From assembly GCA_002492295.1 (NCBI GenBank), contig DKYC01000140.1:639-28439 (forward strand): a DNA stretch of 27,801 bases. Direction: 5' to 3'. Each line of letters opens with the position of its first letter. The stretch's first letter is position 1. The position numbers and the translations under genes are program-made. The notes below the pieces were generated by a model, which was given only the letters and a program-made list of their open reading frames with translations, did no database searches and was not told the origin of the DNA. Positions 7,624 to 16,270 of this stretch are shown piece after piece. This stretch comes from Lachnospiraceae bacterium UBA7110 (lineage in GTDB: Bacteria; Bacillota; Clostridia; Lachnospirales; Lachnospiraceae).

Positions 7624-8772
7624 TTATACCGTCTTCCTCTTCTCAACAAATACCGGGAACGACTCCGTACCCTTTAATTCCTTATAAGAAGAAACCGTAA
7701 CATTCTTATCCGTAATCGTGTATTCCACCGTTGCGCCGGTTTCAATCACGGTATCCTGCATGAGCACGCAGTTTCTGACCTTCGCACCCTTACCAACCTT
7801 AACGCCTCTAAAGAGGACACTATTCTCAACCTCGCCCTCAATCACGCAGCCGTCGGCAACCATCGCGTTCTTTGCATGAGCACCCGTTGCGTATCTAGTC
7901 GGATTATCGTCACGGATTTTCGTGTAAATCGTGCTCGGTGAGAACAATGCATTGACATTCTCCTCCTTAAGCAGCTTCATGTTTTCCGCAAAATAACTCT
8001 TGATATCAAGAATCCGCGCATAATAGCCTGTATGCTGATATGCCCTGACATCAAGCTTATCAAGCTGCGGAGAAACAATATCGCGCTCAAAATATGTCAG
8101 ACCGTTTACATACGCCTCCCTGATTTGGTCAAGTAAAAGCTTTCTCTCCATAACATAAATATTCATGGACATATTCTGCTCGCCCTTGTCCTTATTGTTT
8201 ACAACAATCTTTTGTACCTTATCATTCTCATCAATGTCAAGCGTATAATACAAATCCTTCTTCGTCATGTCAATATCAATGAAAGCCCTCGGAATTTCTT
8301 CCTTTGTGTAAGCAATCGTGATATCCGCACCGCTGTCAATATGCTTCTGCAAAAATGCATTGAAGTCGAAGTTTACGGCAATGTTTGTATCCGCCATAAT
8401 GACATATTTTTCCTTCTGACGGTTTAAGTAATCAAGAATGCTCGCAATCGCCTCAACTCTTCCGTTGTAGATATTAACCGTTTTCTGTGCAAACGGAGGA
8501 ATAATATTTAAACCGCCGTTTTTACGCGTCAAATCCCACTCACGCCCTGCGCCGAGATGATCCATCAGGGAATGATAATTTCTCTTTACAATAACCGAAA
8601 TATTGTCAATACCGCAATTTACCATGCTTGAAAGCATAAAGTCAATCAGTCTGTAACGACTTGCAAACGGTATGGATGCCATCAGACGTTCTGAAACAAG
8701 TTCCGGTACTAAGGAATCATAGCTGTTCGGGAATAAAATACCCATTGCTGAATCTGCATTTGAATTTACCAT
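7624..8772 (-). CDS. glgD: GlgD, regulatory subunit of glucose-1-phosphate adenylyltransferase
   Basis: 382 residues: a nucleotidyltransferase-like domain (about 1-245) and a C-terminal left-handed beta helix (about 280-370). It is a paralogue of the upstream GlgC, with shared segments such as ASRYRLIDFMLSS and REWDLTRKNGGLNIIPP. The catalytic N-terminal GGxGxRL loop of GlgC is missing; here the region reads GILFPNSYDSLVPELVSERL. That is the hallmark of Firmicute GlgD, which forms a heteromer with GlgC and raises its activity. The start overlaps the glgC stop by 7 bases, after GGGAGGTGA. A terminator follows. Confidence 0.93.
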   Translation of the reverse strand: MVNSNADSAMGILFPNSYDSLVPELVSERLMASIPFASRYRLIDFMLSSMVNCGIDNISVIVKRNYHSLMDHLGAGREWDLTRKNGGLNIIPPFAQKTVNIYNGRVEAIASILDYLNRQKEKYVIMADTNIAVNFDFNAFLQKHIDSGADITIAYTKEEIPRAFIDIDMTKKDLYYTLDIDENDKVQKIVVNNKDKGEQNMSMNIYVMERKLLLDQIREAYVNGLTYFERDIVSPQLDKLDVRAYQHTGYYARILDIKSYFAENMKLLKEENVNALFSPSTIYTKIRDDNPTRYATGAHAKNAMVADGCVIEGEVENSVLFRGVKVGKGAKVRNCVLMQDTVIETGATVEYTITDKNVTVSSYKELKGTESFPVFVEKRKTV

Positions 8773-9974
8773 ACCTTGTCACCTCCCTTAACATCCTCTG
8801 ATACCATAGCCTTCGGTCCGACTGTCGCACCCTCTCCGACTACTACGCCGGAGCCGACCGTCGCAACACCCTTCTCGTCGCCCTCAGGCATCACGCCGAC
8901 TACCGCATCCTTTTCTATCACTACGTTCTCTGCTATAATACAGTGTTTTACCTTAGCGCCTTCTTTGATAACGCTGCCGCCCATAATGACCGCGTCCTCA
9001 ATCTCCGCGCCCTTCTCAACCTTAACGCCTGCAAAAAGAATGGAATGTTTTACTTTTCCTTCAATGCTGCATCCGTCGGTAATCATACAGTTGTCAAGTT
9101 CTGCGTTCTCGCCTATCCTATGTCCTGTCATACCGCTGTTTCGGCTGTAAATATGCCAGTTATCATCAAAAATATTAATTCCGCTGTTTTCAGGATCAAG
9201 CACTTCCATATTTGCTTCCCACAGAGAAGAAATCGTTCCGACATCCTTCCAGTATCCGTCAAAGCGGTATGCATACATCTGCCTGTTGTCCCGGAGCAGA
9301 TTAGGAATAATATTGTTACCAAAGTCGTTTTCAGACTCAGGATCTTTCTCGTCCTCAATCAGGTATTTCTTTAAAATATCCCAGTTAAAAATATAGATAC
9401 CCATTGAAGCAAGGTTTGACTTGGGCTCCTTCGGTTTCTCCTGGAACTCCGTAATCTTGTCATTCTCGTCCGACACCATCAAACCGAAACGGCTTGCCTC
9501 TTCCCAGGGAACTTCCATAACCGCCACGCTGAACTCCGCGCCCTTCTCCTTATGGAATCTCAAAAAGTCACTGTAATCCTGCTTGCAAATCTGATCACCT
9601 GAAAGAATAATGACATACTTGGGGTCATACCTTTCAATAAAGTTAATGTTCTGATAGATAGCATTTGCCGTGCCCTTATACCAGTCAGAGCCGCTTGCCT
9701 GCTGATACGGCGGAAGCACATGCACGCCGCCGTGAAGTCTGTCCAAATCCCACGGCTGTCCGTTTCCAATATACTCGTTGAGTACCAACGGCTGATACTG
9801 TGTCAGGATACCGACTGTGTCAATTCCTGAATTTACACAGTTTGACAGTGGGAAATCAATAATTCTGTATTTCCCACCAAAGGGAACCGCAGGTTTAGCT
9901 AACTTCTGCGTCAATGTGTACAGACGTGAGCCCTGCCCTCCGGCGAGCAGCATTGCAATCATTTCTTTTGCCAT
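8766..9974 (-). CDS. glgC: GlgC, glucose-1-phosphate adenylyltransferase catalytic subunit
   Basis: Makes ADP-glucose from ATP and glucose-1-phosphate for glycogen synthesis. The ATG at 9974 is chosen because AAGGAGG lies 11 bases before it. The upstream in-frame ATG at 9998 has no ribosome binding site and would add eight residues that the Shine-Dalgarno sequence itself partly encodes. The 402-residue product starts MAKEMIAMLLAGGQGSRL, with the nucleotide loop at about 11-18. It continues with KPAVPFGGKYRIIDFPLSN, GTANAIYQN, the metal/sugar segment LSGDQICKQDYS, the glucose-1-phosphate segment FQEKPKEPKSN and DVGTISSLWEAN. The C-terminal third is a beta helix. It is the first gene of a two-gene operon with glgD. 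Confidence 0.95.
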   Translation of the reverse strand: MAKEMIAMLLAGGQGSRLYTLTQKLAKPAVPFGGKYRIIDFPLSNCVNSGIDTVGILTQYQPLVLNEYIGNGQPWDLDRLHGGVHVLPPYQQASGSDWYKGTANAIYQNINFIERYDPKYVIILSGDQICKQDYSDFLRFHKEKGAEFSVAVMEVPWEEASRFGLMVSDENDKITEFQEKPKEPKSNLASMGIYIFNWDILKKYLIEDEKDPESENDFGNNIIPNLLRDNRQMYAYRFDGYWKDVGTISSLWEANMEVLDPENSGINIFDDNWHIYSRNSGMTGHRIGENAELDNCMITDGCSIEGKVKHSILFAGVKVEKGAEIEDAVIMGGSVIKEGAKVKHCIIAENVVIEKDAVVGVMPEGDEKGVATVGSGVVVGEGATVGPKAMVSEDVKGGDKVW

Positions 9975-10026
9975 ATGTTCTGCATCCTCCTTACGCATTA
10001 ATTTTAGTGAAAAACCGTTTATCGAA

Positions 10027-10032
10027 ATTATA
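10027..10032 (-). promoter_or_regulatory. Putative -10 of the glgCD promoter
   Basis: Minus-strand TATAAT about 53 bases before the chosen glgC start. No convincing -35 at 16-18 bases (TACCAT at best), so this is tentative. Confidence 0.4.
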
Positions 10033-10151
10033 CTATAAATCTGTTAAAAATGGTAGTGTTTTGTGCAAATTTGTTAAAATTTTATTGGAACTTTAGAGGT
10101 AAAAAATGGTCTCCTCCTATATCCTGCATTCTGACAGCACACGCAAAACAC

Positions 10152-10181
10152 TTGCATTTGGGGTGCTTGTTCCATTATAAT
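10152..10181 (+). promoter_or_regulatory. Putative promoter of the EAL receptor gene
   Basis: -10 TATAAT at 10176-10181 with a weak -35 TTGCAT at 10152-10157, spacer 18. It faces away from the glgCD promoter. Confidence 0.5.
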
Positions 10182-10214
10182 AATAATTAGAATAACGGGG
10201 AAGGACGCGGTATT

Positions 10215-13133
10215 ATGAAAACGATACGAAAGGTCTCGAATGTCAGTTTGGCAAAGCTGCTTATTGCCGTGCTTGTGGTAGCATTTTTGGTGTCTGCGGG
10301 AAGCGCAGGCAGCGTACAGGGCGCGGGAAAGCGCACGGTCCGGGTGGGATTTTTCCCTATGGAGGGCTACCATGAAACAAGGGCGGACGGCAGCCGCACC
10401 GGAATGGATGTGGAGTACCTTGAAGCACTTAACGATTATGTCAATTGGAATATCGAATACGTGGAATGCGCAAGCTGGGACGACGCCCTGACAAAACTTT
10501 TAAATCAGGAAATTGATTTAGTCGGCTCTGCGCAGTATTCCGCCAAACGGGCAAAGCTGTACGATTATGCCAACCTGGCCAGCGGATATACCTTTGGTGT
10601 CATTGCGGTAAACGGCAACAGCCAATTTGCCTATGAGGATTTTGATGCCATGAGAACCGCTGTCTTTGGCGTTGTAGGCAGCTACATAAGAAAGGAAGAA
10701 TTTTTCGAATATATGGCGGACCACGGCGTTCCCAATCCCAAGGTCAAAACGTATACAGATACGGCGGCGCTGCAGGCAGCGTTGGATGCGGGAGAGATTG
10801 ACGCCCTTGTGCATTCCCTGACAGAGGTCCAGGAGGGACAGCGTGTCATCGGCAGGTTTGCGCCAATGCCGTTTTATTACATCACCTATCAGGGAAACAA
10901 TGACCTGATGCGGGAATTAAACCAGGGAATTGCAGATGTCAAAATGAACCGTCCGGGATTGGAAAACGAACTGATGGTCAGGTATTACGACAATCGGCTG
11001 GATCAGACAATTCTGCTGACAAACAGTGAAAAGCAGTATATCGCGGAAAAAGGTACCTTGACCGTAGGCTATTTAGACGGCTACTACCCGTTCTCTTACG
11101 AAAGTGATGGCGAATATACAGGACTTTCAAGACAGGTGCTGGAAGAAGTATCCGTAAGCACAGGAATTCTTTTCAACTATGTAAAAACAGATAACATTGA
11201 GGAGGCAAAAAAAGCTTTAAATAACGGCAGCATTGATTTGATGAGTTACTGCGGGGAAACGGCGCAGAGTATGTTGTCGGAAGGACTGGCAGTCACAAAA
11301 GTATATGCGCAGATACCACAGGTTATCATTATGAACAGAAGTGACAAGTCGGATTCCATTTCCGTCCTTGCAGTGGAAGAAAGCAATGCTTTTGGGATTG
11401 CCGTACAGAACTTTATTGATGAAAACACGAACCTTTTGCCCTATTCCACACAGCTTGAAACCTTGAATGCAGTGATGGACGGTGATGCGGACGCAGCCAT
11501 ATGCGACGGGTATTTGGCGGAATATCTGCTCGGTTCGCAATTTCGGTTTAACAAGATGGAAATCCACAGCGTGCTTAGCGATGTCCACAACATCTATATG
11601 GTTGTGGCAGAGGATGAAGAGTCTCCTCTTCTTGGTATTCTAAATAAGGAATTGCTTGCGGTCAGCGACAAGATGGTCAACGACTATATGCTTCGGGACA
11701 ATTTTTATTCCAAGATGAGCATGGCGAACTTTATCAGCGACCACAGCATTGCAATTATCCTGGTTTTAACATGCTGTGCGGCGGCAGTCATTTTAGTGCT
11801 GTTCTTCCTGCTTCGGAACAGCATACGGGTACAAAAACTCATGTACAAGGATACAGAGTTTAACATCTGGAATTTACATTATTTAAGATACCGCGCTGCA
11901 AAGAAACTGGCGGTGGACAAAAGCAGCAACTACGCCATCGCCTACACAGATATCGGTCAGTTTAAAAGCTACAACGCATTGTATGGTTGGAACGCAGGAC
12001 AGCGGATACTTGAGCTTGTAATCAAGACGCTTTCCGAAGAAGTGGATAATAAGCGGGAGCTTTATGCACGCAGCTACGGCAGCCATTTTGTCCTTTTTAT
12101 GAAATATGAAAATGTGGACGCTTTGCGGACGCGTCTGATGGAAATTGCAGACAGGATTTCCGGACGGATTTACGACCGCATGGAGACACATATGTCACTG
12201 GCAATAGGAGTCGGATGTTTGGAAAATGGAGACGACGATCTGCAGCGCGCCTTGTCGGAGGGCATACAGCTGGTGGACTCTTTAAAGAGCAGCTATACCA
12301 ATGTTGTACAGATTTATGATGACAAGCTGCGGGCACAGCTTCGGGAAACGCATGAACGGGAAAAGCTTTTGGAGGCGGCAGATACTGACACGGACTTTTT
12401 GGCTTATTATCAGGCGAAGGTGGATATCCGCAACGAGAAGATTGTCGGCGCAGAGGCGTTGGTGCGTTTTAAAGACCCCTCGGCAAATGGAGCTGTTCGC
12501 ACACCGTGGTTCTTTGTTCCATATTATGAGCGCACCGGAAGGATTAAGGAAATTGATTTCTTTGTGATGGAGAGTGTATGCAAAATGCTGCGCAGACGGA
12601 TTGACGCAGGCAAAAATGTCGTGCCTGTATCCTGCAATTTTTCCAGAATGCATTTCACCGAGGACGGCTTTCCCGAAAAATTTGAAGCTATTATTGACAA
12701 GTATCGGATTCCTAAAGAGCTGATTGAGGTGGAAATTACGGAGACGCTTGTGGTAGAAGATGTACAGCAGCAGAAGGTTAAAGAGATTGTAGATATTCTA
12801 CGGGAGAAAGGGGTTCACCTTTCCATCGATGATTTTGGCTCAGGGTATTCGTCTTTGGGTGTGTTTGAGCAGATACCGGCATCTGTCATCAAGCTGGATC
12901 GTTCATTTCTGCTGAATAACGAAAACCGCACGAGACAGGTACAGATTATGCGAAATATTGTTAATCTTGCCCGGGATTTGGATGCACAGGTGGTCTGCGA
13001 AGGTGTGGAAACGGAAAAAGACACAGAACTTATGATGGAAATCGGGGCTTATGTGGCACAAGGGTATCTCTATTGCAAACCGGTGCCAGAAGATGTGTTT
13101 GAGGGAATGCTGGAGAAGGAGCATACGAATTAA
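10215..13133 (+). CDS. Transmembrane receptor: two SBP_bac_3 domains, degenerate GGDEF, EAL phosphodiesterase
   Basis: 972 residues. An N-terminal signal anchor (about 13-35) leads to two tandem extracellular solute-binding-protein family 3 domains (about 40-260 and 275-500), both with recognisable amino-acid-binding-protein features (VGFFPMEGYHE and TVGYLDGYYPFSYESDGEYT). A membrane helix follows at about 510-535, then a GGDEF-type domain (about 555-715). Its signature is YGSHF at 621-625 in place of GGDEF, so cyclase activity should be lost. The EAL domain (about 725-960) keeps E747-A748-L749, EITETLVVED, the metal pair D872-D873 in DDFGSGYSSL, K893 in KLDRSFL and E929 in CEGVE, so it should hydrolyse cyclic di-GMP. 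The likely role is to couple an extracellular ligand, probably an amino acid or small solute, to cyclic di-GMP breakdown. Monocistronic. Confidence 0.92.
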   Translation: MKTIRKVSNVSLAKLLIAVLVVAFLVSAGSAGSVQGAGKRTVRVGFFPMEGYHETRADGSRTGMDVEYLEALNDYVNWNIEYVECASWDDALTKLLNQEIDLVGSAQYSAKRAKLYDYANLASGYTFGVIAVNGNSQFAYEDFDAMRTAVFGVVGSYIRKEEFFEYMADHGVPNPKVKTYTDTAALQAALDAGEIDALVHSLTEVQEGQRVIGRFAPMPFYYITYQGNNDLMRELNQGIADVKMNRPGLENELMVRYYDNRLDQTILLTNSEKQYIAEKGTLTVGYLDGYYPFSYESDGEYTGLSRQVLEEVSVSTGILFNYVKTDNIEEAKKALNNGSIDLMSYCGETAQSMLSEGLAVTKVYAQIPQVIIMNRSDKSDSISVLAVEESNAFGIAVQNFIDENTNLLPYSTQLETLNAVMDGDADAAICDGYLAEYLLGSQFRFNKMEIHSVLSDVHNIYMVVAEDEESPLLGILNKELLAVSDKMVNDYMLRDNFYSKMSMANFISDHSIAIILVLTCCAAAVILVLFFLLRNSIRVQKLMYKDTEFNIWNLHYLRYRAAKKLAVDKSSNYAIAYTDIGQFKSYNALYGWNAGQRILELVIKTLSEEVDNKRELYARSYGSHFVLFMKYENVDALRTRLMEIADRISGRIYDRMETHMSLAIGVGCLENGDDDLQRALSEGIQLVDSLKSSYTNVVQIYDDKLRAQLRETHEREKLLEAADTDTDFLAYYQAKVDIRNEKIVGAEALVRFKDPSANGAVRTPWFFVPYYERTGRIKEIDFFVMESVCKMLRRRIDAGKNVVPVSCNFSRMHFTEDGFPEKFEAIIDKYRIPKELIEVEITETLVVEDVQQQKVKEIVDILREKGVHLSIDDFGSGYSSLGVFEQIPASVIKLDRSFLLNNENRTRQVQIMRNIVNLARDLDAQVVCEGVETEKDTELMMEIGAYVAQGYLYCKPVPEDVFEGMLEKEHTN

Positions 13134-13160
13134 GACTGTGCTGACGTTCAAAGGGAATTA

Positions 13161-13204
13161 AAAAACAGGTTCGGTTTTTCATGGAAATCCGAACCTGTTT
13201 TTCT
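13161..13204. terminator. Bidirectional terminator
   Basis: Inverted repeat AAAAACAGGTTCGG (13161-13174) with its complement at 13189-13202 and flanking A and T runs. It separates the convergent EAL receptor and hydratase genes. Confidence 0.85.
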
Positions 13205-13212
13205 CACTAAAA

Positions 13213-15504
13213 TCATCCAACCCTGTTATAATTAATCAGACAGCCTTTTAAGATAATCTGGCGCTCCTCGTCCGTCAGTTCACCTAACGTCATCTCAAAC
13301 TCTACTTTCTTATCCTTTCCGACAACATACGCCTTAATCACATCCGCCTTCTCCTCAACAGCCTTGCGTATCCCCGGAATATAAATATAATCAAGGTTTT
13401 TAAACGGCAGCTCACCCTCTTTAATCAAAAACGGCAGCATCCCCCAGTTAATCAAATTCGAGCGGTATCTCTTTGTCGCATATTCGTTTGCAATATTTGC
13501 CCAGCCGCCAAGTACCTTTTGGCAGCTTGCCGCCTGCTCTCTTGCCGAGCCGTCGCCCGGTTTCACCGCAAAGATTGTACTTCCGATACCGGTATTGTAA
13601 CGGTCTGCATCCGGTGTAATCGTCTTCATCATTGCCCAAGCCTCTTCCAACTCCGGAAGGGTCTGCACCGGACAGGACTGCTCTTCCCTCGCCTTCTCAG
13701 CCGCCTGAATCTCTTTCGCACGTCCCACATAAGCAGGATCCTTTCTTGACAGCGTAAACTCTGCAAGCCCCAACGGATTCGAACGGTATGAAGAAGTTTC
13801 GCCTGATGGAATCAACTCATCTGTTGTTGTAACCGGATCATGTATCTCTGAAACCACTTTTAACATCAGATTATCCGTAAGCGCAACCATTGCAGGCCAG
13901 TCTTTGATATTGGGTCCGAACTTAATCTCAACGGATTCATCCGCCACGCCCTTAGAGTCAAATACCCGATTCTCATAAATCTTCTTATCAAAGAAATATT
14001 GATACTTTGTGAAATTCCCGTCAAACTCTGTGGCAGGTGTAAGGTATCCCTTGTTTGCCGCAGTCGCCGCAATTGAACGCGCATCCATCAGCGCAACGGA
14101 CGCAATCTGTCCGCTCTGCAGCTTAGAACCCTCGCGGTTCGGGAAGTTTCTTGTCGAATGTCTGATTGAAAACGCATTGTTTGCTGGCGTATCACCCGCA
14201 CCGAAGCACGGACCGCAGAATGCCGTCTTTAATACGGCTCCTGTCTGCATCAGTTTTGCCGCACAGCCGTTTTTCACCAGTTCCATATAAACAGGCATAG
14301 ATGCCGGATAAACACTCAATGTAAACTCGTCGGGACCAATGCTTGCATTCTCCAAAATGTCCGCTGCCGCACAGATATTTTCAAATCCGCCGCCCGCGCA
14401 GCCTGCGATAATGCCCTGCTCAACATACAGTTTTCCGTTTCTGACTTTATCCTTCAGCTTAAAATCAACTGCTCCGTCAAGGCTGACAAGCGCTTTCTTT
14501 TCGCACTCGTCAAGGATATCCATCAAGTTTGCATTCAATTCCTCAATCGTATATGTATTGCTTGGATGGAACGGCATCGCAATCATCGGCTTTACTTTGC
14601 TCAAATCAATCTTAATCACACCGTCATAATATGCAATCTCTCCCGGATTTAGCTCTGCAAAGTCCTCCGTTCTGCCATGAATATCATAAAATTCTTTGAT
14701 TTCATTATCTGTTCTCCAAATCGAAGAAAGGCAGGTTGTTTCTGTCGTCATAACATCAACGCCGATTCTGAAGTCTGCGGATAAAGAAGAAACGCCGGGT
14801 CCTACAAACTCCATGACTTTATTTTTCACATAACCGTTCTTAAATACGGCACCGATAATCGCAAGCGCCACATCCTGCGGACCAACGCCCTTTGCAGGTG
14901 TTCCCTCCATATAAACGGCTACCACGCCGGGCATATTAATATCATAAGTCTGGTTTAAAAGCTGCTTTACAAGCTCCGGACCGCCCTCGCCCATCGCCAT
15001 CGTTCCGAGCGCACCGTAACGCGTATGGGAATCGGAACCGAGTATCATCCTGCCGCCGCCCGCAAGCATTTCACGCGCATACTGATGAATAACCGCCTGA
15101 TGGGGAGGTACATAAACACCGCCGTATTTCTTGGCGCAGGACAATCCGAACATATGGTCATCTTCATTGATTGTACCGCCAACTGCGCAGAGTGAATTAT
15201 GGCAGTTTGTCAGCACGTACGGGACAGGGAATTTCGTAAGCCCTGAAGCGCGCGCTGTCTGAATAATTCCTACGAAAGTAATATCATGTGAAGTCAGCTT
15301 ATCAAACTTGATTTTCAGCTTGTCCATGTTATCTGACGTATTGTGCTTTTCAAGTATTCCGTAAGCAATTGTATTTTTCTTTGCCGCAGCCTTATCTGCG
15401 TCTTTTCCCGTCTTTGCCTTCACCGCTGCCGCTGCGTCCGCATTGTCGGCAATCAGCTCCGTGCCGTTGATGAGATAAGCGCCTGTTTCAAATAGTTGTA
15501 TCAT
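13213..15504 (-). CDS. Aconitase-superfamily hydratase, YbhJ-like
   Basis: 763 residues, larger than the roughly 640-residue clostridial aconitase and close to E. coli YbhJ. The three [4Fe-4S] cysteines appear to be kept: C369 in AGCAGGG, and C430 and C433 in FCGPCFGAGD. The spacing (61 and 3) is near that of mitochondrial aconitase. The substrate loop LGSDSHTRYGALG matches the aconitase DSHT motif. The C-terminal swivel domain has PGDGSAREQAA and KRYRSNLINWGMLPF, corresponding to the aconitase SSREH and LLPF regions. The fold and cluster chemistry are therefore secure, but the substrate is not; it may not be citrate. No citrate synthase or isocitrate dehydrogenase is adjacent. The start follows AGGTG 11 bases upstream. 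Confidence 0.85.
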   Translation of the reverse strand: MIQLFETGAYLINGTELIADNADAAAAVKAKTGKDADKAAAKKNTIAYGILEKHNTSDNMDKLKIKFDKLTSHDITFVGIIQTARASGLTKFPVPYVLTNCHNSLCAVGGTINEDDHMFGLSCAKKYGGVYVPPHQAVIHQYAREMLAGGGRMILGSDSHTRYGALGTMAMGEGGPELVKQLLNQTYDINMPGVVAVYMEGTPAKGVGPQDVALAIIGAVFKNGYVKNKVMEFVGPGVSSLSADFRIGVDVMTTETTCLSSIWRTDNEIKEFYDIHGRTEDFAELNPGEIAYYDGVIKIDLSKVKPMIAMPFHPSNTYTIEELNANLMDILDECEKKALVSLDGAVDFKLKDKVRNGKLYVEQGIIAGCAGGGFENICAAADILENASIGPDEFTLSVYPASMPVYMELVKNGCAAKLMQTGAVLKTAFCGPCFGAGDTPANNAFSIRHSTRNFPNREGSKLQSGQIASVALMDARSIAATAANKGYLTPATEFDGNFTKYQYFFDKKIYENRVFDSKGVADESVEIKFGPNIKDWPAMVALTDNLMLKVVSEIHDPVTTTDELIPSGETSSYRSNPLGLAEFTLSRKDPAYVGRAKEIQAAEKAREEQSCPVQTLPELEEAWAMMKTITPDADRYNTGIGSTIFAVKPGDGSAREQAASCQKVLGGWANIANEYATKRYRSNLINWGMLPFLIKEGELPFKNLDYIYIPGIRKAVEEKADVIKAYVVGKDKKVEFEMTLGELTDEERQIILKGCLINYNRVG

Positions 15505-15541
15505 TTATTGTTACACCTAACCTTTCTATAATTTTATATTG

Positions 15542-15641
15542 GGAACGCGTCCATCAGCGTTTCCTGCGCCGAATTTGCGCTGCAAAGCAGCAATTTCCTT
15601 TACAAATTCGTGTGCATTTTTAGAAAAGGCGCAAGCCTTTT
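15542..15641 (-). repeat. Hairpin cluster in the leader of the hydratase gene
   Basis: Three adjacent inverted repeats: GGAACGC / GCGTTTCC between 15542 and 15564, GCTGC-AAA-GCAGC at 15579-15591, and AAAAGGC-GCAA-GCCTTTT at 15624-15641. They lie between the predicted promoter (15668-15696) and the hydratase start, so the transcript would carry them. The stretch is open in several frames but no reading of it looks like a conserved protein. It could be a dispersed repeat element or a structured 5' leader. Confidence 0.5.
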
Positions 15642-15667
15642 GTAGCGTGCGCCCTTGTACTATACTT

Positions 15668-15696
15668 ATGTTAATTCTTTCTTGGAAATCTGTCAA
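15668..15696 (-). promoter_or_regulatory. Promoter of the hydratase gene
   Basis: Minus-strand -35 TTGACA (15691-15696), 17-base spacer, -10 TAACAT (15668-15673). It predicts a leader of about 155 nt. Confidence 0.55.
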
Positions 15697-15708
15697 TGTT
15701 TTTTTCAT

Positions 15709-15870
15709 ATGGCAGCAATAACAGAGAAAGCTTCTGTCAAAGATGACGCTTTAAATGATGCCGTCTTTGATGTCCCATGCGAAGGGGGAACAGAATTAAC
15801 TGTATATATGAAAAGAATTTCCACCGGAGGAATCAAGGGATTATGGCAAGTTTATAAACATGAATTCTAA
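15709..15870 (+). pseudogene. Fragment of an unidentified protein gene
   Basis: A frame ending at TAA 15868-15870 reads like genuine protein (DALNDAVFDVPCEGGTEL, then MKRISTGGIKGLWQVYKHEF). The best ATG at 15709 has no ribosome binding site and lies inside the divergent hydratase promoter region. A 53-residue product is possible, but this looks more like the 3' remnant of a larger gene. Family not recognised. Confidence 0.35.
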
Positions 15871-15950
15871 TATGACCTAATTTATAGCCACTGTCTTTTT
15901 CTACTGTCTATTGTATACTTTGTAACAGTTCAAAATTTCTCTATTCATCA

Positions 15951-15980
15951 TTGACAAAACATCCGCCATGGTTATATACT
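15951..15980 (+). promoter_or_regulatory. Promoter of the riboswitch-exchanger transcript
   Basis: -35 TTGACA at 15951-15956 and -10 TATACT at 15975-15980, spacer 18. It places the start of transcription just before the riboswitch. Confidence 0.75.
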
Positions 15981-15982
15981 AT

Positions 15983-16122
15983 AGCTACAAAGGGAGTAGC
16001 TTGCATGGAACACCCATAAAAATTTCCATGTTTACCTTGCCGTCAGTACGATCCTTGTGATCCGGCTTTGTAATGAAATTGCAAGACTTTGCTGTTGTTT
16101 TTAAATGGCAAAGTCTTTTTAT
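15983..16122 (+). ncRNA. yybP-ykoY (manganese) riboswitch
   Basis: The order of conserved elements matches the yybP-ykoY aptamer. AAAGGGAGTAGC is at 15989-16000, followed by a stem CATGGAA (16004-16010) / TTCCATG (16024-16030). The loop strand GCCGTCAGTACG is at 16039-16050, then a short GATC/GATC stem, CCGGCTTTGTAATG at 16062-16075 and GCAAGACTTTGC at 16081-16092. The final strand that closes P1 is also the 5' arm of a terminator hairpin, so metal binding should prevent termination and switch the gene on. This aptamer class binds Mn2+ and controls efflux genes. Recognised by motif, not by covariance search. Confidence 0.8.
16083..16122 (+). terminator. Riboswitch expression-platform terminator
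   Basis: AAGACTTTGC (16083-16092) pairs with GCAAAGTCTT (16108-16117), followed by TTTATTTT. The 5' arm overlaps the aptamer P1 strand, which makes it a switchable terminator. Confidence 0.8.
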
Positions 16123-16146
16123 TTTGCCGCAAATCATTTTAGGTCC

Positions 16147-16270
16147 GTGTGAAAAACTCTGATGTTCACACCGGATAACGGAAAGGAAAAGTCTTTAGTG
16201 TGAAAAATATATTTTTCACATAACGAACGAAGTTCGTATTGCAAATATTGTGCATAGCACAAATTCGCAA
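16147..16270 (+). repeat. Cluster of four hairpins between riboswitch and exchanger
   Basis: Successive inverted repeats: GTGTGAA / TTCACAC (about 16147-16171), a perfect 22-base palindrome at 16199-16220 (TGTGAAAAATA and its complement), CGAAC-GAA-GTTCG at 16224-16236, and TTGC-N7-GTGC-ATA-GCAC-N5-GCAA at 16239-16270. All would be in the 5' UTR of the exchanger mRNA. No coding frame is convincing. A dispersed repeat or RNA processing element is likely. Confidence 0.5.

Noticed and set aside
15526..15708. Minus-strand 60-codon frame upstream of the hydratase
   Set aside because: It covers the hydratase promoter and the hairpin cluster, its start lies upstream of the predicted transcription start, and no ribosome binding site is seen. 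Better explained as a structured or repeat leader.
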